Shown: positions 1-5,725 of the stretch, one piece after another
How positions within the stretch are numbered: the stretch's first letter is position 1
Layout: each line of letters starts with the position of its first letter
Assembly (NCBI GenBank): GCA_017444165.1
Contig: JAFSXH010000217.1
Coordinates: 1-5,845 of the forward strand
Direction: 5' to 3'
DNA: 5,845 nt
From: a bacterium
Lineage (GTDB): Bacteria; Vulcanimicrobiota; Xenobia; Xenobiales; Xenobiaceae
Notes under the pieces: generated by a model
Seen by the model: only the letters and a program-made list of their open reading frames with translations
What the model was told of the DNA's origin: nothing
The model's database searches: none
Program-made: the position numbers and the translations under genes

Positions 1-1442
1 TACAACTGTTGCAAAAAGCTGTCTGTATAGATAATAGAATTGGCATATTGGGCACAGCGTCCACCTTGAAAAAACTCATACGATTTAGGATATCGATTGA
101 CAAAATCAACATGGCTTCCCATCGTATGAAGAATTATAAGATTTTTTGCCCCATACTTTACAGATTTGAATTGAGACAACAGTTCATGATCATAACCGAC
201 ATCCCCACTAGATCTGCCCTTCATGTAGTCAGCAGTTTCTGCAATCATGGTAATATTGACTTCGTGGAGACCCGTACGTCCTTGTTTAGTAAACCAATAG
301 ACTGAATAGCCTAGTTTTTTAGCAATATTTACTATTGTTGCTGAATCTATAAAATTTTTTTCATTATATTGACTGGCTTCCGTTAAAGCGTGTGTTAAAC
401 ATGGGATCGTCTGATTGTAACAGGCATAAGCGTTTTTAAACAGTATAAAATTTGGGTTGGATTTCATTTTGCTCAGCCAAGGCGTATCATTGTAGCGAAA
501 ACTAGGCGTGTAAGACTTCATATAGTCTCGGCTGGCACTTTCTCCGATAACTAAAATTACAGTGGAAGTTTCTGCTGCTTCACTCTGTTCTGAATCTGCA
601 AGCTCAATATCTTTGGCAATTTTTTCATTGAAATGCTGAAAATTTGCAGCCTTCATGCGGTATTGTTGCACGGAATGGTAAAGTTTTAAAGGCAATAATT
701 TATGTAGTAATGAGGAGAACAAAATCGTTCCGAGGATGGACAAGCAAAGGCAAATGTAGGCTTTATGGTGCTGTTTAGCATAATTTTTTGGTTCTTTTGC
801 AAAAATGTAATCGAGATAGCCCAACATAAACGATAAGCCAACAAATAACATTACAAAAAACAAAACTGAACGCAAAGAAAAATATGTTTTCATGTATTCC
901 ATGATCTCTCGCGGCTCCGTATCCAGAAGGGCAAAAACCGAAGCCTCAGAGATATTAATACCATACATGATATAATGCACAATATTGGTGATCGGTAGCA
1001 GAATCATGATCACGTTCAAAGCAAAAAAAACACCAAATACTGTTTTGCCAAATTTACTGTTCAGAGTGGGAATTATTAATTCTCTAACATTGCCCAAGAA
1101 CAAAGTCAGATACATTCCAAAAAATATTTCGTGATTACAGTTTAAAATCTGCCCTGTACGGCAAGCTATGATCGGAATCGGAAGTGCATAAAAAAGTCCA
1201 GTGATTAGCGGCATTAGCAAAATTTTACGTATAAAGGGCCTAGGTAATAAGTACTGTAAAAGAAGAGCCGCTGACGTAAATATTGCGAATTTAAAAAATA
1301 TAGTCTCAGGAAATATGACATCCAGAGTCGTTAAGTATACTAACAAGACTCCAGCTAATCCAAATAGCAGAACGTCAACACAATTCAAAATACATGATAA
1401 TCTTTTCTGATAATTTACAACTTTTTTACTGATGTCCAACAT
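1..1442 (-). CDS. Phosphoethanolamine transferase (EptA/CptA-type, sulfatase fold), 3' end cut by window edge
   Basis: Inner-membrane enzyme of the alkaline phosphatase/sulfatase superfamily; the family moves phosphoethanolamine from phosphatidylethanolamine onto lipid A or core sugars in the periplasm. I translated the reverse strand: 480 codons are open from ATG 1442-1440 to the window edge. Residues about 20-250 carry six or seven hydrophobic stretches, more than the five membrane helices usual in EptA. The catalytic domain starts near residue 293: VIGESASR with metal-ligand Glu301, then NQTIPC with the likely nucleophile Thr345, YDHELL with Asp418, HTMGSH at 439-444, and YANSIIYTDSFL at 466-477. 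The expected SDHGES and last metal-binding histidine lie off the edge, so activity cannot be confirmed; family members are about 550 residues. The start has only a weak GGA-containing ribosome site. An ATG eight bases upstream is out of frame. Base composition is clearly more AT-rich than glnS. The acceptor (lipid A, core or other glycan) cannot be told, so no symbol is given. Confidence 0.88.
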   Translation of the reverse strand, partial: MLDISKKVVNYQKRLSCILNCVDVLLFGLAGVLLVYLTTLDVIFPETIFFKFAIFTSAALLLQYLLPRPFIRKILLMPLITGLFYALPIPIIACRTGQILNCNHEIFFGMYLTLFLGNVRELIIPTLNSKFGKTVFGVFFALNVIMILLPITNIVHYIMYGINISEASVFALLDTEPREIMEYMKTYFSLRSVLFFVMLFVGLSFMLGYLDYIFAKEPKNYAKQHHKAYICLCLSILGTILFSSLLHKLLPLKLYHSVQQYRMKAANFQHFNEKIAKDIELADSEQSEAAETSTVILVIGESASRDYMKSYTPSFRYNDTPWLSKMKSNPNFILFKNAYACYNQTIPCLTHALTEASQYNEKNFIDSATIVNIAKKLGYSVYWFTKQGRTGLHEVNITMIAETADYMKGRSSGDVGYDHELLSQFKSVKYGAKNLIILHTMGSHVDFVNRYPKSYEFFQGGRCAQYANSIIYTDSFLQQL

Positions 1443-1468
1443 ATTTCCATAATTTATTGGATAAATGG

Positions 1469-1520
1469 AAAAACAAGTAATGCGCAATTCTCCATTTTTA
1501 ACTGCGAATTGCGCACTACT
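1469..1520 (-). terminator. Probable intrinsic terminator of glnS
   Basis: Arms 1477-1490 and 1506-1519 pair over 14 positions with a 15-base loop. The only non-Watson-Crick position (1480/1516) is a G.U wobble in a minus-strand transcript but an A.C mismatch in a plus-strand one. The minus-strand transcript then runs into TTGTTTTT (1476-1469). It begins 13 bases past the glnS stop, so it most likely ends glnS transcription and separates it from the transferase gene. A small second inverted repeat, TAATT-ATG-AATTA, sits at 1520-1532 beside it. The core TGCGCAATTC/GAATTGCGCA also looks like a dispersed intergenic repeat, which cannot be tested from one copy. Confidence 0.65.
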
Positions 1521-1533
1521 AATTATGAATTAG

Positions 1534-3243
1534 CTATTTCTTTCCCATAATCTTTGCCCAGGTGTCTTTCAGAGTTACAACTCTATTGAAGACTAAGTGT
1601 TCGGGCGTGGTGTCGGGATCGGTGTAGAAGTAACCTGTGCGTTCGAACTGGAACCACTTGCCTGCAGGAGTACCTTCCAAGCTCTTCTCCACTCTGGCTT
1701 CGGTTAAAACTTCCAGAGAGTTGGGGTTGAGTTCGTCTATAAAGTTTACACCTTCGCTAGTGGCGGGATGTTCTACGGCAAAGAGTTTATCGTAGAGTCT
1801 GACTTCGCAGGGAACCGACTCACTGGCAGATACCCAATGGAGAGTTCCTTTGATCTTGCGGCCGTCGGCGGCGTTTCCACCCTTAGAATCGGGATCGTAA
1901 GTGCAGTGGACTTCTATGATCTTGCCATTTTCATCCTTGACGACACTCTCGCACTTAATGATGTAAGCGCGGCGCAAGCGAACTTCGCGGCCAGGGCTCA
2001 AGCGGAAGAATTTTGGCGGAGGAACCTCCATAAAATCTTCTTGATCGATGTAGATCTCTTTAGTGAACTTCAAGTTACGCTCGCCCATTTTGGGGGGATC
2101 ATCGGGGAAGTAGGGAGCGGGGAACTCTTCTACTTGACCTTCTGGATAATTGTCGATAACGAGCTTCAAGGGGCGCAGAACACCCATGACGCGGGGAACC
2201 TTAGGATTGAGATCATCGCGCACAGCCTGTTCGAAAGTGGAATAGGTTATCCAGTTTTCCGCTTTACTGATACCGATGCGATCACAGAAGAGGCGGATCG
2301 CTTCGGGAGTGTAACCGCGACGGCGCATACCCGCTATAGTTGGCATACGCGGATCGTCCCAACCATTGACGCGATTTTCCTTGACTAACTGTAAAAGTTT
2401 GCGTTTGCTGACGATCACATATTCGAGATTGAGGCGAGCAAATTCGATCTGACGCGGACGACATTCGACACCGACATTTTCCAAAACCCAATCGTAAAGG
2501 GGACGATTATTTTCAAACTCCAAAGTGCAGAGTGAATGGGTTATACCTTCGATAGAGTCGGAGAGACAGTGAGTAAAATCGTACATGGGATAGATACACC
2601 ACTTATCTCCTGTGTGAGGATGGCTCTGATGGCGAATGCGATACAAGGTAGGATCGCGCATGACAATATTGGGAGAAGCCATATCTATCTTGGCTCGCAA
2701 AACCTTAGCACCGTCGGGGAATTCACCATTTTTCATCCGTCTAAAGAGATCTAAGTTCTCTTCGACAGAGCGATTGCGATAAGGACTCTCCTGGCCTGGT
2801 TCGGTCAAAGTTCCACGACTCTGACGGATCTCGTCGGCACTGGAATCATCAACATAGGCTTTGCCCTTCATAATTAATCGCTCGGCGTACTCGTAGAGCT
2901 TATCGAAATAATCAGAGGCACTGTAGACTTTATCGCCCCAATCGAAACCTAGCCATTTTACATCTTCTTTAATGGCATTTATATACTCAGTCTCTTCTTT
3001 GCCAGGGTTGGTGTCATCCATACGCAAGTGGCACGTGCCGTTGTAATCTTCGGCTAGGCCAAAGTCTAAGCATATGGCCTTAGCGTGGCCTACGTGGAGA
3101 TAACCATTAGGTTCAGGCGGGAAGCGGGTGACAATGGTAGTATGTTTTCCGCTAGCTAGATCTTCGTCAACGATGTTGCGAATGAAATTAGTCGCGTGGG
3201 GTGAAGTTGGCTCGCTTGGAGCGTTGTTAATTTCGTTATCCAT
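1534..3243 (-). CDS. glnS: Glutaminyl-tRNA synthetase (class I)
   Basis: Charges tRNA-Gln directly with glutamine using ATP in the cytoplasm. The product is 569 residues, close to the 554 of the E. coli enzyme, and is complete. Residues 1-20 are a short variable lead. The Rossmann catalytic domain carries FPPEPNGYLHVGHAKA at 41-56, where HVGH (50-53) is the HIGH signature. The family-typical CTLEFENNRPLYDWVLE follows at 239-255. The KMSKS-equivalent loop is VSKRKL at 278-283, with Val where E. coli has Met. GWDDPRMPTIAGMRRRGYTPEAIR follows at 294-317, split here as GWDDPRMPTI then AGMRRRGY. The C-terminal part, about 340-569, is the beta-barrel anticodon-binding region. The ATG at 3243 is supported by AAGGA seven bases upstream. 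GluRS is the nearest paralogue, but GluRS lacks this C-terminal beta-barrel and these block sequences. Having GlnRS implies a direct route to Gln-tRNA rather than only the GatCAB transamidation route. The gene is divergent from dnaX. Confidence 0.97.
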   Translation of the reverse strand: MDNEINNAPSEPTSPHATNFIRNIVDEDLASGKHTTIVTRFPPEPNGYLHVGHAKAICLDFGLAEDYNGTCHLRMDDTNPGKEETEYINAIKEDVKWLGFDWGDKVYSASDYFDKLYEYAERLIMKGKAYVDDSSADEIRQSRGTLTEPGQESPYRNRSVEENLDLFRRMKNGEFPDGAKVLRAKIDMASPNIVMRDPTLYRIRHQSHPHTGDKWCIYPMYDFTHCLSDSIEGITHSLCTLEFENNRPLYDWVLENVGVECRPRQIEFARLNLEYVIVSKRKLLQLVKENRVNGWDDPRMPTIAGMRRRGYTPEAIRLFCDRIGISKAENWITYSTFEQAVRDDLNPKVPRVMGVLRPLKLVIDNYPEGQVEEFPAPYFPDDPPKMGERNLKFTKEIYIDQEDFMEVPPPKFFRLSPGREVRLRRAYIIKCESVVKDENGKIIEVHCTYDPDSKGGNAADGRKIKGTLHWVSASESVPCEVRLYDKLFAVEHPATSEGVNFIDELNPNSLEVLTEARVEKSLEGTPAGKWFQFERTGYFYTDPDTTPEHLVFNRVVTLKDTWAKIMGKK

Positions 3244-3250
3244 ATTATTT

Positions 3251-3255
3251 TCCTT
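3251..3255 (-). promoter_or_regulatory. Ribosome binding site of glnS
   Basis: On the minus strand AAGGA lies seven bases before ATG 3243-3241, a good Shine-Dalgarno match that fixes the start of glnS. Confidence 0.75.
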
Positions 3256-3284
3256 AAAAAGGCGGACCTCAGAAGTCGCGCTTT
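3256..3284 (-). promoter_or_regulatory. Leader hairpin with T-tract before the glnS ribosome site (possible attenuator)
   Basis: In a minus-strand transcript the segment 3284-3275 pairs with 3267-3261 (GCG then GAC against GTC then CGC, with a bulged C on each side) around the loop TTCTGAG. It is followed at once by TTTTT (3260-3256) and then the glnS Shine-Dalgarno. The shape is that of a small intrinsic terminator or a ribosome-site regulator, but the stem is short and bulged. Function is inference. Confidence 0.3.
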
Positions 3285-3290
3285 GGGAAT

Positions 3291-3319
3291 TTGACAGTTT
3301 AAACTGCCAGTGCTATTTT
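3291..3319 (+). promoter_or_regulatory. Sigma-70 type promoter of dnaX
   Basis: A perfect -35 box TTGACA (3291-3296) is followed after 17 bases by TATTTT (3314-3319), four of six matches to TATAAT. Initiation would fall near 3326, giving a leader of about 30 bases to the dnaX start. Both boxes are covered by inverted repeats, which suggests regulation. It is the best plus-strand promoter I see in the gap. Confidence 0.6.
3295..3306. promoter_or_regulatory. Palindrome overlapping the dnaX -35 box (possible operator)
   Basis: CAGTTTAAACTG is a perfect 12-base palindrome. It extends to TG and CA on the outside (3292-3309) with one mismatched pair, 3294/3307. It begins inside the -35 hexamer of the dnaX promoter and lies downstream of the proposed glnS start point, a typical operator position. 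No regulator gene is in the window, so the binding protein is unknown. Confidence 0.4.
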
Positions 3320-3324
3320 AGCAC
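3310..3324. promoter_or_regulatory. Inverted repeat covering both -10 regions
   Basis: GTGCTA-TTT-TAGCAC is a perfect six-base inverted repeat with a three-base centre. It starts four bases after the 3295-3306 palindrome and covers the -10 boxes proposed for dnaX (plus) and glnS (minus). It could be an operator or simply the symmetric core shared by two opposed promoters. Confidence 0.4.
3315..3323 (-). promoter_or_regulatory. Possible extended -10 promoter of glnS
   Basis: The minus strand reads TGC-TAAAAT: five of six matches to TATAAT, preceded by the TGn extension. No good -35 is found 16-18 bases upstream, as expected for an extended -10 promoter. Initiation near 3308 would give a glnS leader of about 65 bases that includes the 3256-3284 hairpin. 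The box overlaps the dnaX -10 on the other strand. Confidence 0.4.
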
Positions 3325-3342
3325 AAATTAGATAAAATTTTT

Positions 3343-3347
3343 AGGAG
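3343..3347 (+). promoter_or_regulatory. Ribosome binding site of dnaX
   Basis: AGGAG lies nine bases before ATG 3357 and supports that start. Confidence 0.75.
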
Positions 3348-3356
3348 TTCGATCTT

Positions 3357-5195
3357 ATGGCCACTTTATCACTGTTTCAGAAATGGCGTTCTCAGAATTT
3401 TCAAGATCTGGTTGGCCAAGAGGTAGTGGTGCGCACTCTCAGCAACGCGCTAGATCGAGCTCAACCAGCTAATGCTTACCTTTTCTGCGGCCCGCGAGGC
3501 ACGGGCAAAACGAGTAGCGCACGTATCTTAGCTAAAGCTCTCAATTGTGAAAAAGGTATCAGTTCTCATCCCTGCGGTGAGTGTGCCATCTGTCGCAGTA
3601 TAAGCGAAGGCAACAATTTAGATGTAATGGAGATCGATGCCGCCTCACACACACAAGTGGATAAAATACGCGAATTTATCGTAGAAAAAGTCCAGTTCGC
3701 CCCTGCAATATGCCGCTATAAGATTTACATTATCGATGAGGTTCACAAGTTATCCACGGCCTCTTTTAATGCTCTTTTGAAGACTTTGGAAGAGCCGCCC
3801 GCCCATGTAGTCTTTATTTTGGCTACAACCCATCCTCAAGAACTTTTACCGACTATTATCTCTCGCTGTCAGCGATACGATTTTCGCCGTTTTACTCTAA
3901 AGCAGATAGTAGATCGAGTGAAGTACGTCTCTGAGCGGGAAAATTGTCACATAGAGGATGAGGCCGCTGAGTTAGTAGCTAAAGCCGCCGATGGTTCTCT
4001 GCGCGATGCTCTAGTAGGTTTAGAACAAGCGATAACTTTTTGTGGGGAGAGTATAGATACAGCTTCAGTGAGAGAACTTTTAGGCTTGGCAGGCTTAGAA
4101 GCTATATTGAATTTAATAAACTCTCTGATCTCTCAAGATATTTGTCGAGCTCTGAATATATTAGATGAATTAGTCCAAGATGGACGGGATCTTCGCCGTT
4201 TAACCAATGAAATTTTAGAATATCTGCGCCAAGTTATGTTAGTCAGTGTAAAAGCGGCTGACAGCGAAACTTTTGGAGTGAGTGATAATTATTTTCAACA
4301 ATTAGAAGATGTCGCTCAGAAGATAAAATTGAATAATATTATGGATTGGATCGGAGTCTTTTCAGATCTGCAAAGAACCTTGCGTGACAGTAGCAATGCG
4401 CGTCTAAATTGGGAGATGGCTCTAATAAAATTAACTCTCCCGCAGGTAAAAACTGATACTTCCAGTTTAGAGAGCAGAATTTCCCAACTGGAAGCTGAAC
4501 TATTGAAGTTAAAATCTGTACGCAATGTAGCTCCTGCATTATCTCCTGTTGCTAGTGTAACTGTGACCGCTCCTCCATTACCCCCTGTTGCTAGTGTAAC
4601 TGTGACTGCTCCTCCATCTCCCGCTGTAAAAAAAGCTGAACCTCAACCTGTCAAAGCTCCTGCTCCAGTCGTTGAAGATCTCGGCTGGGATGATCCACCA
4701 GAGAAAAAAGCGGTCGCTTCCAAGCCATCTAGCTTTGATACCCCCATAATAAAGGCCGGTAAAGAGAGTATAAAACAAGAAGATCTCGGCTGGGGTACGG
4801 AATCGAGTTTTACGCCAATTGTCAGAGAAGAGTCTCCTAAAAAGAAGAAAAACTCCCCCGCCCAAATTTGGCAATTTATTCTAAATTGTCTGAAGGGCAA
4901 AGATCCAGATCTCTACAGCTGTGTAGAGTCGGCCAAATGTCTCTCCTCAGTGCGTTCAGTAATAACTATAAGATTTTCAGCTGCAGATCGTGAAAATTAT
5001 TCTAAGGCCATTTCTCAAAAAGATCGTTTAGTAGAACTGGGCAGAGAATTTATGCATGTAAATAAGTTGGATTTCCAATTGACGATTGAAGAGACACAAA
5101 AGAGAGAGATAGATCCAGAAGATAGATTCAAACACACAGTTGAACTGCTCTGTAACACCTTTGAGGGCAAGAAAGTGGCTGAATATGACAATTGA
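3357..5195 (+). CDS. dnaX: DNA polymerase III subunits tau (and probably gamma)
   Basis: ATPase of the clamp loader, which loads the beta sliding clamp and tethers polymerase cores at the fork. The product is 612 residues (E. coli tau 643). The AAA+ module shows Walker A GPRGTGKTS at 45-53, four zinc cysteines 64, 73, 76 and 79, Walker B IYIIDEVH with Asp127-Glu128, sensor 1 LATTH at 155-159, the SRC arginine finger at 169-171 and sensor 2 GSLRDA at 213-218. The collar domain runs to about 365. A short heptad-like stretch (366-386) leads into a Pro/Ala/Val linker with a 13-residue tandem repeat (397-422). The slip site is at codons 424-426. EDLGW occurs at 440-444 and 475-479, then a basic KKKK patch at 495-498. 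Residues about 501-580 resemble the tau C-terminal polymerase-binding domain. No intein is seen. Its own promoter lies upstream, and the next gene overlaps its end. A 427-residue gamma-like form is expected by -1 frameshift. Confidence 0.97.
   Translation: MATLSLFQKWRSQNFQDLVGQEVVVRTLSNALDRAQPANAYLFCGPRGTGKTSSARILAKALNCEKGISSHPCGECAICRSISEGNNLDVMEIDAASHTQVDKIREFIVEKVQFAPAICRYKIYIIDEVHKLSTASFNALLKTLEEPPAHVVFILATTHPQELLPTIISRCQRYDFRRFTLKQIVDRVKYVSERENCHIEDEAAELVAKAADGSLRDALVGLEQAITFCGESIDTASVRELLGLAGLEAILNLINSLISQDICRALNILDELVQDGRDLRRLTNEILEYLRQVMLVSVKAADSETFGVSDNYFQQLEDVAQKIKLNNIMDWIGVFSDLQRTLRDSSNARLNWEMALIKLTLPQVKTDTSSLESRISQLEAELLKLKSVRNVAPALSPVASVTVTAPPLPPVASVTVTAPPSPAVKKAEPQPVKAPAPVVEDLGWDDPPEKKAVASKPSSFDTPIIKAGKESIKQEDLGWGTESSFTPIVREESPKKKKNSPAQIWQFILNCLKGKDPDLYSCVESAKCLSSVRSVITIRFSAADRENYSKAISQKDRLVELGREFMHVNKLDFQLTIEETQKREIDPEDRFKHTVELLCNTFEGKKVAEYDN
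4545..4622 (+). repeat. In-frame 39-base tandem duplication in dnaX linker
   Basis: Two adjacent 39-base units (4545-4583 and 4584-4622) match at 36 of 39 bases and encode PVASVTVTAPPLP and PVASVTVTAPPSP. It ends five bases before the A7 slip site. The high identity at third positions indicates a recent duplication, and the linker should tolerate length change. Confidence 0.9.
4628..4639 (+). promoter_or_regulatory. Probable -1 programmed frameshift site for DnaX gamma
   Basis: Seven A residues (4628-4634) lie in the frame GTA AAA AAA GCT, the canonical X XXY YYZ phase. After a -1 slip the reading continues AGC (4634-4636) then TGA (4637-4639). The product is residues 1-426 plus Ser, 427 in all, ending between the collar domain and the tau-only region. 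E. coli dnaX slips at A AAA AAG and also stops one codon later, giving gamma of about 431 residues. No Shine-Dalgarno-like stimulator is visible just upstream. Transcript slippage on A7 that adds one base would give the same protein. Confidence 0.65.
4643..4675 (+). other. Weak stem-loop downstream of the slip site
   Basis: TCAACCTG (4643-4650) can pair with CAG (4666-4668) and GTTGA (4671-4675), leaving a two-base bulge and a 15-base loop. It starts eight bases after the slippery heptamer, the usual spacing for a frameshift stimulator, but it is mostly A-U and marginal. A longer structure could compete with it. Confidence 0.25.
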
Positions 5196-5430
5196 TGATG
5201 AAATTGATAAACGCCTAATAGAAGTACCTTATAAAAGGTTGAGTCCAGAAGCACTCCAGGGAATTTTAGAGGAGTACTCCACTCGCGGTGGCTATGAAAG
5301 TGAGATACCTTTACATGATCGCCTAGCCGTATTGCACCAAAAATTGGAAAAGGGACTAATAAAGATAGTTTTCGATCCTGTAGAAGAGAGCATTAACGTT
5401 ATTCCAGCAACAACTAAAACAAACATTTAA
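5185..5430 (+). CDS. YheU-like UPF0270 family protein
   Basis: Small soluble protein of 81 residues; the family (E. coli YheU, 72 residues) has no established function. The family pattern is seen across residues 12-76: EVPYKRLSPEAL near 13-24, an EEYSTRGGYESE turn, an amphipathic helix DRLAVLHQKLEKG (44-56), then two strands IKIVFDP and ESINVIP, matching YheU's LSPETL, QCGEAVLVW and ETVNIMP blocks. I chose ATG 5185, whose 11-base overlap with the dnaX end (ATGACAATTGA) suggests translational coupling. A TTG start at 5140 in the same frame would add 15 residues that do not resemble the family. The ribosome site is weak (GAGGG about 20 bases upstream). It probably shares the dnaX transcript. 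A ybaB-recR pair usually follows dnaX in many bacteria, so this neighbour is unusual. Confidence 0.8.
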   Translation: MTIDDEIDKRLIEVPYKRLSPEALQGILEEYSTRGGYESEIPLHDRLAVLHQKLEKGLIKIVFDPVEESINVIPATTKTNI

Positions 5431-5475
5431 CCGTGCAAGTCAGTAAAAAAGTTGACGCTCCAGAAACTGCCTAAG

Positions 5476-5558
5476 CGAAATACAACGAGAATGAAGACTT
5501 GGCCCAAACTGCAGAAACACGTAAATTGAATAGAAGTTGTGACTTTTTAGTGAGCCGA
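5476..5558 (+). repeat. 83-base direct repeat, copy A
   Basis: Matches copy B at 5643-5725 without gaps in 73 of 83 positions, 167 bases apart. Conserved blocks include CGAAATACAAC at the start, GGCCCAAACTGCAGAAACA in the middle, and GTTGTGACTTTTTAGTGAG near the end. Its last part, AGTGAG (5549-5554), can pair with CTCACT at 5567-5572, where the heptamer array begins. It lies 46 bases after the stop of the UPF0270 gene. No coding potential is seen across the two copies, since the changes do not respect codons. Confidence 0.9.
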
Positions 5559-5566
5559 TATTTTTA

Positions 5567-5641
5567 CTCACTCCCCACTCCTCACTCCAAACTCCTCACT
5601 CCAAACTCCTCACTCCAAACTCCTCACTCCAAACTCCTCAC
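5567..5641 (+). repeat. Tandem array of ACTCCNN heptamers (14-base higher-order unit)
   Basis: One variant unit (5567-5580) is followed by four perfect copies of CTCACTCCAAACTC (5581-5636) and a five-base remnant. It also reads as ten heptamers ACTCCNN from 5570, alternating ACTCCTC and ACTCCAA, with one ACTCCCC at the start. Fourteen is not a multiple of three and stops occur around it, so it is not a protein repeat. It fills the gap between direct repeats A and B. The heptamer form resembles short tandem repeats described in cyanobacterial genomes, including the CCCCA-type heptads. Confidence 0.93.
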
Positions 5642-5642
5642 A

Positions 5643-5725
5643 CGAAATACAACAATAATGCAGACCTGGCCCAAACTGCAGAAACATTGACTTTGAATAG
5701 CAGTTGTGACTTTTTAGTGAGCCGA
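5643..5725 (+). repeat. 83-base direct repeat, copy B
   Basis: Second copy of the unit at 5476-5558, 73 of 83 identical. Its 3' third forms the left arm of the hairpin 5700-5777. Copy A lacks the matching right arm, so B looks like the fuller version of the element. Confidence 0.9.

Noticed and set aside
9..305. Plus-strand open frame of 98 codons at the left end
   Set aside because: It is antisense to the catalytic domain of the phosphoethanolamine transferase, whose motifs are clear on the minus strand.
1768..2388. Open frame of 206 codons on the plus strand inside glnS
   Set aside because: It lies wholly opposite a well-matched glnS, resembles no family I know and has no ribosome site; it is an antisense shadow.
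4704..4709. Second A-run (GAG AAA AAA GCG) in dnaX as another frameshift site
   Set aside because: The base before the six A residues is G, so the canonical X XXY YYZ pattern fails; the -1 frame would stop at 4730-4732, but efficient slipping is less likely than at 4628-4634.
5140..5184. TTG at 5140 as the start of the UPF0270 gene
   Set aside because: The added 15 residues do not fit the family, no good ribosome site precedes it, and ATG 5185 gives a length close to YheU.
3357..5195. Intein in dnaX, as in some cyanobacteria
   Set aside because: The AAA+ motifs run without interruption and no splicing blocks are seen.
5567..5641. CRISPR array
   Set aside because: The units are contiguous 14-base repeats with no unique spacers, and no cas genes are present.
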